Assembly: GCA_965203345.1 (NCBI GenBank)
Contig: CBDBCK010000027.1
Coordinates: 1-64,000, forward strand
Direction: 5' to 3'
DNA length: 64,000 nt
DNA from: CBDBCK01 sp965203345
GTDB taxonomy: Bacteria > Chloroflexota > Dehalococcoidia > Lucifugimonadales > Lucifugimonadaceae
The position numbers and the translations under genes are program-made. The notes below the pieces were generated by a model, which did not search any database, was not told where the DNA came from, and saw only the letters and a list, made by a program, of their open reading frames with translations. Below, one piece after another: positions 25,878 to 35,019 of this stretch. How positions within the stretch are numbered: the stretch's first letter is position 1; each line of letters opens with the position of its first letter.

Positions 25878-26588
25878 TTGTTTCGGTATAAAGTCGCTAA
25901 GGCGGGCTTTTGGTACGTTGATATACCGCGGACTTCTTCTACCTCGATCAGAACAGAATTCCACTCTCGGCTTGGCTGGCCTTATGGAAAGGCGGAATTG
26001 GCTAAGGAGACTTGGCCGAAGGAACTTTTTAATGACCGTGCTTTCCGTCTGGCTAATCATACTCCAGCGTTAAATGTGCGGGATGAATATTTAGGGTGCA
26101 AGCTCTGGCAAAAGATAATCACTTTCAGCATCATAAGGAATCCGTGGCAAAGATATCTGTCATTGCACTTTTCTATGTCAGGAAAAGCCCCCCCCTCTCC
26201 TCAGAAGATAGCTGATTTTAAGAGCCAGTTGTTAATAAAAGCTCTATCTACCACTACCACCCTAAGAAAAGGATCTCCATGGCGTTCGGCAAACAAGCTT
26301 CTGTGCGATGAAGAAAACACCTTGCTAGTGGATTTTGTTGCAAGATATGAAAATCGGCAGGAGGATCTCGCGTATATAGGAGAACGCATAGGTTTTCCAG
26401 AACTGGGAAAAATTATACACGTTAATCGTATAATCAATCCAGAACTGGGAAAAGTTGTACACATTAGTAATAATCTAACCAAATCAGAATTTCATTACTC
26501 TGAATATTATGATGACGAAATGCGCGATAAAGTTGCAGAGTTGTGCCGATGGGAGATAGAACGTTTCAACTATTCTTTTGATAAATGA
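25878..26588 (+). CDS. Sulfotransferase family 2-like protein
   Basis: About 236 residues. The 5'-phosphosulfate loop WYVDIPRTSSTSIRTEF and the 3'-phosphate motif IIRNPWQRYLSLHF identify a PAPS-dependent sulfotransferase of the Sulfotransfer_2 type, which sulfates glycans or similar acceptors. The C-terminus EYYDDEMRDKVAELCRWEIE and RFNYSF is typical. The start is unclear: TTG 25878 has no ribosome-binding site, while the frame is open upstream with a good AAAAGGGG at 25827 followed by ATAGGATCTAGG, as if an ATG had become ATA. Residues about 174-201 contain a 14-residue tandem duplication. Confidence 0.8.
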   Translation: MFRYKVAKAGFWYVDIPRTSSTSIRTEFHSRLGWPYGKAELAKETWPKELFNDRAFRLANHTPALNVRDEYLGCKLWQKIITFSIIRNPWQRYLSLHFSMSGKAPPSPQKIADFKSQLLIKALSTTTTLRKGSPWRSANKLLCDEENTLLVDFVARYENRQEDLAYIGERIGFPELGKIIHVNRIINPELGKVVHISNNLTKSEFHYSEYYDDEMRDKVAELCRWEIERFNYSFDK

Positions 26589-26749
26589 ATCTGTATTTCG
26601 TCAATATTGATCAACATAGTCATTTCGGCAGAGATGGGATATAATAAGCTTTAATTATAAATGCTCTGTAATGTATGTGTATCATAAAATAGTGTCGCTT
26701 TTATATACAATGCTACCTTGCACTTCTGATTTATAATTATGTCGCCTGA

Positions 26750-26842
26750 CAGACACCTGCGCGACACAAAAACTCTTCTCCTATAAAAGCATGACATCCT
26801 TCCACTGAAACTAATGCGAATCTATCTTCGTTAAGGTGTCTG
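26750..26842 (+). promoter_or_regulatory. Long-range stem before cobS, possible leader structure
   Basis: CAGACACCT (26750-26758) pairs perfectly with AGGTGTCTG (26834-26842) around 75 nt that include TCCACTG. It sits 34 nt before cobS. The pairing could close a regulatory RNA. The full set of cobalamin-riboswitch signatures is not seen, so no class is assigned. Confidence 0.3.
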
Positions 26843-26876
26843 CTATGTCCTGATCCGTCATAAAATACCCTGTGCA

Positions 26877-27692
26877 ATGCTTCTACTAGATATAGCTTAC
26901 TTCATCAGACGCCAAGTGAATATTTTGCTTGTTGCGGTTATGTTTTATACTCGTATCCCTGTGCTGGGGCGTGCAAAATATTCGGAAGATTGCCTCAATA
27001 GATCGACCGTCTACCTTCCGATTGTGGGCTGGTTGGTAGGAGTCATAACCTATGTAGTTTTTCTTCTTGCTTCGTACCTATTCACTCCGGTAATCTCACT
27101 GATTTTAGCTGTGGCTGCTGGGATTTTGACAACCGGAGCGTTCCATGAAGACGGCTGGGCTGACGCTTGCGACGGCTTCGGCGGAGGTTTCACAAAGAGG
27201 CATATACTGGCCATAATGCAGGACAGCCGCCTAGGAACTTACGGAGTGACGGGTTTAGTGCTACTATTTGCACTCAAGGCGGCGTCCCTCTACACAATAG
27301 TGACGGATGCCGGTTTCCTTACCGTTTTGGGAGTGTTTGTAACAGGGCACTCCCTAAGCCGCTGGGCAGCCGCGGCTACAGTGTTTACACACGAATATGC
27401 CCGTGAAGACGGTAAATCCAAAGCCAAACCGGTTGCTAAGGCGCTGCCTAAAAGAGACCTTGTTATTGTGTCCGTTTTCGGGCTCGCGCCGTTAGCTGTA
27501 TCGAGCGTCCTGCTGCAGAACTACTACCTCTTGATTACAGTTGTACCCGTATACCTGGTTAAGGCGGCGGCGTCCGCCTATTTTCAGAGACGCATAGGAG
27601 GATACACAGGCGATTGTCTCGGAGCGATCCAGCAGTTAACGGAGGTAACAGTCTACCTGTCCGTATTGGTTATATGGCGTTTTGCATCATAA
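26877..27692 (+). CDS. cobS: Adenosylcobinamide-GDP ribazoletransferase (cobalamin synthase)
   Basis: Membrane enzyme that joins adenosylcobinamide-GDP with alpha-ribazole (phosphate) in the last steps of B12 assembly. The 271 residues show MFYTRIPV, the metal-binding TTGAFHEDGWADACDGFGGG, MQDSRLGTYG and the C-terminal GGYTGDCLGAIQQLTEV motifs. Several membrane helices are evident. The start is uncertain: ATG 26877 lacks a ribosome-binding site and a GTG at 26913 is possible. Other B12 genes lie at 48.9-52.9 kb. Confidence 0.93.
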   Translation: MLLLDIAYFIRRQVNILLVAVMFYTRIPVLGRAKYSEDCLNRSTVYLPIVGWLVGVITYVVFLLASYLFTPVISLILAVAAGILTTGAFHEDGWADACDGFGGGFTKRHILAIMQDSRLGTYGVTGLVLLFALKAASLYTIVTDAGFLTVLGVFVTGHSLSRWAAAATVFTHEYAREDGKSKAKPVAKALPKRDLVIVSVFGLAPLAVSSVLLQNYYLLITVVPVYLVKAAASAYFQRRIGGYTGDCLGAIQQLTEVTVYLSVLVIWRFAS

Positions 27693-27816
27693 GGTCTGTG
27701 CCTGGCGTTGAGATATTATCTCCTAATTAAAGTCCTTTGACTCATAACGGACGGGTTTTTAACTGTTCCTTATTAACCTTCCAGCTTGAGTGCCTGGCTG
27801 AATAACATCTCGTATG

Positions 27817-27825
27817 TGCTATAAT
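27817..27825 (+). promoter_or_regulatory. Extended -10 promoter before the first ABC importer
   Basis: TGCTATAAT is a consensus extended -10 element (TGnTATAAT) 48 nt before the first permease gene. The -35 region is poor, as is usual for this promoter type. Confidence 0.45.
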
Positions 27826-27872
27826 TATGTCTAAAGTTCAGGCGCATAGTTTGAGCTGGATTCGGAGATAGT

Positions 27873-28880
27873 TTGCGACTCATTTATATAGCCCGCAGGT
27901 TGGCTCTCTTTGTTCTGGTTGTCTTGGGAGCCGCTACCTTCACTTTTTTCTTACCCAGGATTGCGGACGTCAATCCAATAGAGGAGAGATTGTCTCAGCT
28001 CGCGTCTCGCGGTGCTGCTTCAAGCGGCAACATAGAAGAGACCATAAAGAGTTATGAGCGGCGGTTCGGCCTGGATAAACCTCTATGGGAGCAGTACGTG
28101 CGCTACCTGTGGAATACTGCCCGGTTCGACTTTGGATTTTCTATAGCTTTTTTCCCTAGCCGAGTACTAGATATAATGGCCCAAGCACTGCCATGGACTC
28201 TGGTCTTGTTGACCGTAGTAACGATGATCAATTTCATGGCGGGTATAGTGCTTGGAGCCTTGGCTGGGTGGCCTGGATCGCCGCGTGCGGTTCGCTTTCT
28301 GATGCCGCCGGTAATGGCCCTGTCTGCCATACCGTTTTACTTGATAGGGATTGCTCTCATCTTTATATTTGCTTTCAACTGGCGCCTACTCCCATTTTCA
28401 GGCGGCTACAGCGTGGGCGTTGTGCCTGCCTTTAGTGTTGATTTCATATTGGATGCCGCGCGGCACGCAGTATTGCCTGCTCTCGCCATGTTTCTAGGCG
28501 GCGTAGGTTTCTGGGCGTTGGGTATGCGAGGTATGATGATAACCTCACTAGGCGAAGACTATATGACTTTTGCGGAAACTAAGGGGATCAGATCCTCTCG
28601 TCTCTTCTTTTGGTACGGTGTGAGGAACTCTGTACTGCCTCAAATTACAGCACTTGCTCTTTCTCTGGGACATGTAGTGTCTGGGGCTATTCTGGTGGAG
28701 GTCGTATTCGGCTATCCGGGGATAGGAGGTGTCCTCATTCAAGCCATACGCAACTTTGATTTCACCTTGCTTTACGGCATAGTGTATATCACTATCTTGA
28801 GCATAGCGGTGGCTACCTTGATACTGGACCTTATATATCCTAGGATAGACCCTCGAATAACGTACAGGCGAGAGGCTTGA
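27873..28880 (+). CDS. ABC importer permease, DppB/OppB type (importer 1)
   Basis: A 335-residue inner-membrane permease of an oligopeptide/dipeptide-type importer, starting at TTG 27873 (MRLIYIARRLALFVLVVLGA). Six membrane helices. The EAA-type loop is GEDYMTFAETKGIRSSRLFF, followed by YGVRNSVLPQITALAL. The order permease-permease-ATPase-ATPase with short gaps or overlaps marks one operon (27873-31660). Substrates of this group range from peptides to sugars and opines. The paralogue at 35020 shares start context and length. Confidence 0.92.
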   Translation: MRLIYIARRLALFVLVVLGAATFTFFLPRIADVNPIEERLSQLASRGAASSGNIEETIKSYERRFGLDKPLWEQYVRYLWNTARFDFGFSIAFFPSRVLDIMAQALPWTLVLLTVVTMINFMAGIVLGALAGWPGSPRAVRFLMPPVMALSAIPFYLIGIALIFIFAFNWRLLPFSGGYSVGVVPAFSVDFILDAARHAVLPALAMFLGGVGFWALGMRGMMITSLGEDYMTFAETKGIRSSRLFFWYGVRNSVLPQITALALSLGHVVSGAILVEVVFGYPGIGGVLIQAIRNFDFTLLYGIVYITILSIAVATLILDLIYPRIDPRITYRREA

Positions 28881-28884
28881 TCTA

Positions 28885-29736
28885 ATGATGAATATCCTCC
28901 GCGGTGCAAAGAACTATCCGGTTTTGACGGGTGGACTGATACTGATGCTGGGGCTGTTGCTAACAAGCCTGATTGGGGCACTCTTCTTGGAATTTGAATC
29001 TACAAGGCCCGGTTCAAACCCTCTGGAGCTTGCTCCCTCTGCAGAGTATCCTTTCGGAACGGATGGACAAGGCAGAAATTCGTTGGCAGTTACGGTGTAT
29101 TCTATACCGCTTACCCTAAGGGTTGGATTTATCGCCGCCGTCATAGGCATGGCGTTCGGGTCTATTCTTGGCTTCGTAGGAGGTTACTACGGAGGGATCA
29201 TCGATAGTATTTTCAAAGGCGCCGCGGATATCTTCATCACTATACCAGTACTGTTGATATTAGTAGTACTTGCCATCACCATAACCGGGCCGGTGGACGT
29301 GAATACTCAAGCCCTGGTGATAGCTTCCGTCTCCTGGATGTGGCCGGCTCGAACTATTCGTGCTCAGGTTCTGACCATGCGGGAGCGTTCCTATGTGTCG
29401 GTGGCTTCCTTATCCGGAGCCTCTTCACTAGAGATCATATTTGTGGAGATGATGCCGAACCTGCTGCCTTTCCTTACCGCGAGCTTTGTAGCAGCGATGG
29501 CGACCGCTCTCTTGACAACGATAGGCATGGACGCACTAGGACTTGGACCTCAGAACCAAGTTACGCTCGGAGGGACAGTGTATTGGGCACTGCAATACTC
29601 GGCTCCTCTCAGAGGGATCTACTGGTGGTGGGCGCCGCCTGTAATTGTACTCGGGTTCGTTTTTATAAGCCTGTATATGATATCCGTAGGTATAGACAAG
29701 ATAGCAAATCCGCGACTGAAAAAGCACAGTGTCTGA
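28885..29736 (+). CDS. ABC importer permease, DppC/OppC type (importer 1)
   Basis: A 283-residue second permease. It has the N-terminal membrane helix, the FGTDGQGRN motif that follows it in DppC proteins, and the EAA loop (ERSYVSVASLSGASSLEIIF). It begins 4 bp after the first permease and overlaps the next gene by 8 bp, so translation is coupled. Confidence 0.92.
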   Translation: MMNILRGAKNYPVLTGGLILMLGLLLTSLIGALFLEFESTRPGSNPLELAPSAEYPFGTDGQGRNSLAVTVYSIPLTLRVGFIAAVIGMAFGSILGFVGGYYGGIIDSIFKGAADIFITIPVLLILVVLAITITGPVDVNTQALVIASVSWMWPARTIRAQVLTMRERSYVSVASLSGASSLEIIFVEMMPNLLPFLTASFVAAMATALLTTIGMDALGLGPQNQVTLGGTVYWALQYSAPLRGIYWWWAPPVIVLGFVFISLYMISVGIDKIANPRLKKHSV

Positions 29737-30736
29737 TCCAGTATTAGACGTAAAAAATCTTGCCGTTGTATATGGCACAGCGCGGGGTGACGTGCGTGCG
29801 GTGGATGAGGTGAGCTTTTCAGTATCTTCGGGCGAACGACTTGGGCTGGTGGGAGAATCAGGCTCTGGTAAATCCACTATAGCGTTTTCTATCCTGCGCC
29901 TGATAAAAGAGCCAGGACGTATTACGGGTGGCGAGATACTGTTTCATGGTCGCGATTTGACGGCACTTTCTCATGCAGATATGCAGAAGCTACGGCTGTC
30001 CGAGATAGCGATGATACCGCAAGGCGCTATGAACTCTCTCAACCCTGTTGCCAAGGTGAAACATCAAATCATAGACGGCCTGTACGATCACGCCGCGGAA
30101 CTTAGTAAGTCGGAGATTAAATCTATGATTGATGAGCTCTTGGCACGGGTAGGGTTGAAATCGTCAGTCGCGGACTTGTACCCTCACGAGCTGAGCGGCG
30201 GCATGAAACAGCGCGTTACCATAGCTATATCCGTCAGTATGAATCCGAAATTGATTATTGCGGACGAACCTACGAGTGCACTGGACGTCGTAGTGCAGCG
30301 TCAGATAATTGAGACTTTGCTACGGCTACAGGAAGATCTTCAGTCTGCGATGATACTTATAGGACATGACATGGGCATTATGGCTCAAGCGACCGATAAG
30401 ATAGCCGTGATGTACGCTGGGAAATTGGTTGAGATAGGGCCCGCCGGTTCTGTGCTCAAAGAACCGCTTCATCCTTACGCAAAGATGCTGATAGGTAGCC
30501 TTCCATCTCTTGCTCCCAAGGATGAACAGAGGAATACCTTGGAAAGAGGCGGACGCGGGCTTACTCCGTCGCTGACGGATCTTCCTTCCGGCTGTATTTT
30601 CCATCCTAGGTGCCCTAGGGTTATGGACGTATGCCGCTCCGTTGTTCCCCCTTTGGAGGATTTACAGAACGGGAAAGACGCCCGGCACTCGACGGCGTGT
30701 CATTTGTACAACGAGAATGGATCGACCAACGGATAG
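29729..30736 (+). CDS. ABC importer ATPase, DppD/OppD type (importer 1)
   Basis: A 335-residue ATPase from GTG 29729. Walker A GESGSGKST, Q-loop MIPQGAMNSLNP, signature LSGGMKQR, Walker B LIIADEPTSALD and the H-loop GHDMG are all present. The C-terminal oligo_HPY region (GCIFHPRCPRVMDVC) is complete. It works with the DppF-type partner encoded next. Confidence 0.94.
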   Translation: MSDPVLDVKNLAVVYGTARGDVRAVDEVSFSVSSGERLGLVGESGSGKSTIAFSILRLIKEPGRITGGEILFHGRDLTALSHADMQKLRLSEIAMIPQGAMNSLNPVAKVKHQIIDGLYDHAAELSKSEIKSMIDELLARVGLKSSVADLYPHELSGGMKQRVTIAISVSMNPKLIIADEPTSALDVVVQRQIIETLLRLQEDLQSAMILIGHDMGIMAQATDKIAVMYAGKLVEIGPAGSVLKEPLHPYAKMLIGSLPSLAPKDEQRNTLERGGRGLTPSLTDLPSGCIFHPRCPRVMDVCRSVVPPLEDLQNGKDARHSTACHLYNENGSTNG

Positions 30737-30748
30737 AAGGCTTGCCAC

Positions 30749-31660
30749 ATGACGGACTTGATCGAACTAAGGAATGTTACCAAAATATTTGGCGGAGGCT
30801 GGTTCAGTAGAAGCAGTACTGTTGCCTTGGATGATTTCTCGTTTTCCATCAGCTCCGAACGTCCTACGATTACAGCACTTGTGGGTGAGAGTGGCAGTGG
30901 TAAGACTACACTCGCAAGATTGGTGTTGGGGTTGACGTCCCCAAACTCAGGAGAAGTACTTTATAGAGGCAAAAATCTTTATGATCAGACCAAAGAAGAG
31001 CGGCGAGATTTCCTGCAGGACGTTCAGATCATATTTCAAGATCCTTTTGAGGTGTTCAACCCTTTCTATAAGGTGGATCACGTTCTTATGCTGCCCGTGC
31101 GCAAGTTTCGTTTGGCTACGTCAAAAAACGAGGGTTTGCATCTGATTCGCGATACACTATCCAAGGTTGGCCTTAGGCCTGAAGACACGCTAGGCAGATT
31201 TCCTCATCAACTGAGCGGAGGACAGAGACAAAGGGTAATGGTAGCACGAGCTTTGCTTCTTCGTCCAAAGCTGATAATAGCGGATGAGCCAGTCTCAATG
31301 CTTGACGCCTCCCTGAGGTTTAACATACTTGAGACTCTGAAGTCTCTCCACGACGAGTTCGGAATGTCAATCCTATATATAACTCACGACCTTACCACCG
31401 CCTACGAGGTCGCAGAAAACATAATAGTGTTGTATAGAGGGAGGGTCGCCGAAATAGGGGAAGTCGAGACGATAATTCACCATCCGGAACACCCTTACAC
31501 GCAACTACTGATAAGTTCCATACCAAGCCCGGACCCGGACAATCGGTGGCGAGAGACAACCAATAAGCCTAACTCTGCGGAAAAAATCGACGAACTGCAC
31601 ACTGAATCTGGGTGTAAATTCGCGGCTATGTGTGCTTTCCGCATGCCTGAAGTGTCATAA
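30749..31660 (+). CDS. ABC importer ATPase, DppF/OppF type (importer 1), truncated by a 2-nt deletion
   Basis: A 303-residue ATPase with Walker A GESGSGKTT, IIFQDPFEVFNP, LSGGQRQR and LIIADEPVSMLD. It stops early in the C-terminal Cys-rich region (CAFRMPEVS, stop at 31658-31660). In the next frame the expected end follows at once: HKAQPPLYRTSDQRRTACYL and YQESALKSAPN to TAA 31749-31751. Restoring two bases (TG) near 31653 would give MPEVCHKAQPP. So the last 31 residues were lost by a dinucleotide deletion, or by an assembly error. The ATPase core is unaffected. Confidence 0.9.
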   Translation: MTDLIELRNVTKIFGGGWFSRSSTVALDDFSFSISSERPTITALVGESGSGKTTLARLVLGLTSPNSGEVLYRGKNLYDQTKEERRDFLQDVQIIFQDPFEVFNPFYKVDHVLMLPVRKFRLATSKNEGLHLIRDTLSKVGLRPEDTLGRFPHQLSGGQRQRVMVARALLLRPKLIIADEPVSMLDASLRFNILETLKSLHDEFGMSILYITHDLTTAYEVAENIIVLYRGRVAEIGEVETIIHHPEHPYTQLLISSIPSPDPDNRWRETTNKPNSAEKIDELHTESGCKFAAMCAFRMPEVS

Positions 31661-31896
31661 AGCACAGCCTCCACTTTATAGAACCTCAGACCAGCGAAGG
31701 ACGGCCTGCTATTTATACCAGGAGTCTGCGCTTAAAAGTGCCCCAAACTAAGAAAGACCTCTAATAGTCAACCAAGAGGATAAACTGCTGCTCAAGCAGA
31801 CCTGCACAGTATAGGTAGAGCAAAACTCAACCTTGTAGACTTGTGGCTATGTCCTAACCCCTTCTTCAGTTCAGATGCACGGCACGGAAGCTATGT

Positions 31897-33696
31897 CTAC
31901 TGTGCTGGGGTTAAGTTTATGATGGTCTTCATAAACTCTTGTTGCCACGGGTGCAGAAATCCATAATTGTCGTCTATAGAAGGCCAGCCCGTCCAGTAAG
32001 TGTTATTGCCCAAATGTCGAATGATGAGCTGTGATATATAGACGTCTGGCAGTTCGCTGAACCATATCTGCATGGCATCTACGAAAAGCTCCTTTGTCCT
32101 AGGGTCATCCGGCTGCAACGTCTTCATCTGAGACACTATCGCGTCAAACTGATCGTTCTGCCATCGTGCCGTCGCCCAAGGGTTGACTGGCGGTTCTCCT
32201 ATATCACGGAATGTATCGGAAGAGTAGAGAGAGAGCATATAGTATGGATCTTGCCCCTTCACTCCAGATGGTCCTTTACATCCGAAGGAATAAGGCGCCT
32301 CACCTCGTCCGAACTTTTCACCGCCACCTGGACTCTGATCAAGTGTAGCGTCAAAACCGGCGTCCTGCAGCTGGGTTACCACGTGGACTCCATAGCGAGC
32401 CAGCCACTGAGGGAAGAAAATGTTCATCTCTATTCGATCGCCATCTTTCGTCCAGAATCCGTCACCGTCCTTAGAGTAGCCTTCTCGTTGCATAAACTGT
32501 TCTACTAAGTCAGGTCGCATTTCTGTGCCTAAGTTGTTCTGTTCATATATAGGCTGGAGTAGCTCCTCAAACTCATTGAACCACTCGTAAGGTGTAATCA
32601 TATGAAATGCCGTTATACCCGCGTCCCGCTCCGCAAGCCGAATCAATAGATCCCGGTCAAGGGAGTAGTTGATTGCCCATCGTATGTTGGCGCTTTGTGC
32701 TACTGCAGTATCGGCAGCATTGTTGAAAAACAGGCCGACTGGGCACCAGTCAAGGTAGCCGTAGGGAGGGTCTTGGTTGCTCCACGTAACTATGTTCTGG
32801 TTTTGTGCAAACATAGTGAGGAGCGTTTCTACTGGCACTAGGCTCATTGAGTCAAGCTCGTTGCTGATCATCATCTGTGCTCGTGTTGTCTCCTCGCGTA
32901 TCGGTATGTAGATGATCTTCTCAATTTGAGGCATCGGTTTAAAGCCTTGTTCCACCGCCCACCAATCGTCTCTGCGTTCAAACACCTTTTGCTCAGCAGA
33001 AGCGGCGGTCAGACGGAAGGGCCCCGTTGCTACAGGCCACCCTTGATTGGGATCGTAAAAGGTGAAAGTGAGGGGATCCTCAACGTCTTTCCAAATGTGC
33101 TCAGGCAATATATGTTCGGAGAGACCGTGATTTGTGGTGAGTGTCGTTATCCACCAGCTCGGCGCACTCTCCAGAAGTATAAACCTGACCGCCTCACCGT
33201 TGTTGACCACTTCTGCTCTGTCCATTAGGTGTATTTCCGCAGTATGGGTCATTTCGTTCTGAAACCTCTTAACAAGGTTGAAGGTAAAAGCCACGTCTTC
33301 GGCGGTGAAGGGTTCACCATCGCTCCACTCGACCCCGTCTCTTATCGTCAGAGTGTATTCCGTGAAGTCGTCGTTCCAAGTCAAATCTTCCGCTAGCCAA
33401 AATTCATGCTCTCCAGTCAGGACGTTAAACATTATGAGAGGCTCGGACATCGCCTGAAGAGGTCCTGTATGCCAACCTCCCACGTTTCCGGGGACATAGT
33501 TATTAAAGTTCTCCCAGTCAGGGTTTCGTCCATTGTCTCCACCACTCATCACGATGAGCGTCCTATTTCTTTCCACGTCTTCTCTGGGAGGTGTCGGTTC
33601 ATCGCCAGAATCTCCACCACCACAAGCAGCGACAATAAAAGCGGCGGCGATGGTCAAGCATAGTAGAGAAAACAGTCTTGTCAGGGAAGATTTCAT
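31897..33696 (-). CDS. Substrate-binding lipoprotein of the oligopeptide-type importer (SBP_bac_5), importer 1
   Basis: About 599 residues from ATG 33696, preceded by GAGGTATAAA; a longer frame to 33756 lacks a signal. It opens MKSSLTRLFSLLCLTIAAAF with lipobox VAAC, so it is anchored outside the membrane. SBP family 5 features include LTIRDGVEWSDGEPFTAEDV and VRWAINYSLDRDLLI-like text. It is convergent to the importer 1 operon across a 236-bp gap that shows only a small CTGCT/AGCAG hairpin. The paralogue is at 41474. Confidence 0.92.
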   Translation of the reverse strand: MKSSLTRLFSLLCLTIAAAFIVAACGGGDSGDEPTPPREDVERNRTLIVMSGGDNGRNPDWENFNNYVPGNVGGWHTGPLQAMSEPLIMFNVLTGEHEFWLAEDLTWNDDFTEYTLTIRDGVEWSDGEPFTAEDVAFTFNLVKRFQNEMTHTAEIHLMDRAEVVNNGEAVRFILLESAPSWWITTLTTNHGLSEHILPEHIWKDVEDPLTFTFYDPNQGWPVATGPFRLTAASAEQKVFERRDDWWAVEQGFKPMPQIEKIIYIPIREETTRAQMMISNELDSMSLVPVETLLTMFAQNQNIVTWSNQDPPYGYLDWCPVGLFFNNAADTAVAQSANIRWAINYSLDRDLLIRLAERDAGITAFHMITPYEWFNEFEELLQPIYEQNNLGTEMRPDLVEQFMQREGYSKDGDGFWTKDGDRIEMNIFFPQWLARYGVHVVTQLQDAGFDATLDQSPGGGEKFGRGEAPYSFGCKGPSGVKGQDPYYMLSLYSSDTFRDIGEPPVNPWATARWQNDQFDAIVSQMKTLQPDDPRTKELFVDAMQIWFSELPDVYISQLIIRHLGNNTYWTGWPSIDDNYGFLHPWQQEFMKTIINLTPAQ

Positions 33697-33878
33697 TTTA
33701 TACCTCTTATACCTCTTTGGGTTTGCTTTTGGGAAAGGAACTTCACATTTAGTCAAACTATAACATATCTATATGAGAGAATGCAATCTCTTATCTGTAT
33801 GTACGGTTTTTGCAAGTTATCATAGAAGGCGATTCGCAGCGATATGGTAACGCTCGGGGCATACGGAACTTAAGACAG

Positions 33879-34280
33879 ATGATGCTAAAATTAACTTTTA
33901 CTACCTGTATTACGGTGCTCTTTATGATTTTATTGACGATTTTCCTTGCGGCGTGCGCTCCAAAGTCCACGGACGAAGTTATATGCGACAGAGTGAAAGC
34001 TATAGACCAAGGCGTACTTTATGAAACTTTGTCCATAGAGGAGATTGAAAAGGAATTGCAGCTTCTCAAAGACGACATAAACGCCATTGAGAGCCAAATA
34101 GCCGACGTGGCGGACGAATTCGTGCACGCTGCTGGGCACATAATGGCCGGCGGTTACTACGACTACCCAACCTTTCGCATGCTCAACTACCTTGAAACCT
34201 ACGAGCATATGGAACTACACGTTCACGCTGCTGAAGCCGTAGGACGGGTTTTAATGCTGTGCGACGGGAATAACATTTGA
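33879..34280 (+). CDS. Small predicted lipoprotein, unknown function
   Basis: About 133 residues from ATG 33879. A hydrophobic signal (CITVLFMILLTIFLAAC) with lipobox LAAC is followed by a helical, acid-rich domain (EEIEKELQLLKDDINAIESQ, possible coiled coil) and a His-rich region (YEHMELHVHAAEAVG). Starts further upstream (33810) would put the signal too far inside. Family not recognised. The next gene overlaps its stop (TTGA). Confidence 0.6.
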   Translation: MMLKLTFTTCITVLFMILLTIFLAACAPKSTDEVICDRVKAIDQGVLYETLSIEEIEKELQLLKDDINAIESQIADVADEFVHAAGHIMAGGYYDYPTFRMLNYLETYEHMELHVHAAEAVGRVLMLCDGNNI

Positions 34281-34696
34281 GCCTGTCCACTAGGAGAAGC
34301 CCTGCACTGGTGATATTAGTTGCAGGAGTGTTTATCTCGGTCTTAATAACATTGCGTTGCGTAGAGAAACAGGAGTCCCCACCGCTGGGCAGTCTGATCG
34401 CGACGGCCGCAGAAGCAGACGAGGCAATTATGCGTTACCTTTCGGACAAGAGTTGGGGGTTCTTCGGGGCAACTTGTGATCAATGGTTAAGTGAGGATTA
34501 TGAGCTATCTAAAAAGATGAGCAAATACGAATACGATTCAGATGTATGGAGGGTAGTTTATACTAGATCTTTTGACCGAATTGTAGGTTCTGGTCAACTG
34601 ATTTTTATGGTGGATGCTTCAACCGGCTCAGTCAAAGGTATGAATGAGCGAGACGATGGTCGTTTTGGCGTAGCCGAAGGGTGCGATAAATGGTAG
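34277..34696 (+). CDS. Small predicted exported protein, unknown function
   Basis: A 139-residue protein from TTG 34277, whose start overlaps the stop of the preceding lipoprotein gene (coupled translation). N-terminal hydrophobic helix ALVILVAGVFISVLITLRC, possibly a signal anchor. The rest has a PepSY/cystatin-like feel (VVYTRSFDRIVGSGQLIFMV, DASTGSVKGMNE), not assigned with confidence. The 275-bp gap after it holds only promoter-like DNA for the next operon. Confidence 0.55.
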   Translation: MSLSTRRSPALVILVAGVFISVLITLRCVEKQESPPLGSLIATAAEADEAIMRYLSDKSWGFFGATCDQWLSEDYELSKKMSKYEYDSDVWRVVYTRSFDRIVGSGQLIFMVDASTGSVKGMNERDDGRFGVAEGCDKW

Positions 34697-35019
34697 AATT
34701 GGACGACATTTTATCTTGAGGAGAGGGCATAGCCCATCTAGTTTATTAAGGCGTTGAGGTAAGGGATCGCCATGATTGAGAGTACAATACCTGTAAGGTA
34801 TATCTGACGTATGACCCCCACCGAAGGCAGTTTTGGGCACTTAGTGATCTCCGAAAGACGGTTGCAGTGTTATGGGGTAGCGTATATTTTTATACATCAA
34901 GATGGATCAAATTGAACCTTCAGTATGTCGTTTGTGTCCAAGCGAACCGCAACAGAAGCCGTTTTAGGTAGTTGCAGTGTGCTTTTATCGGACGGATCGC
35001 AGTGTGTGGAGACCGAATT

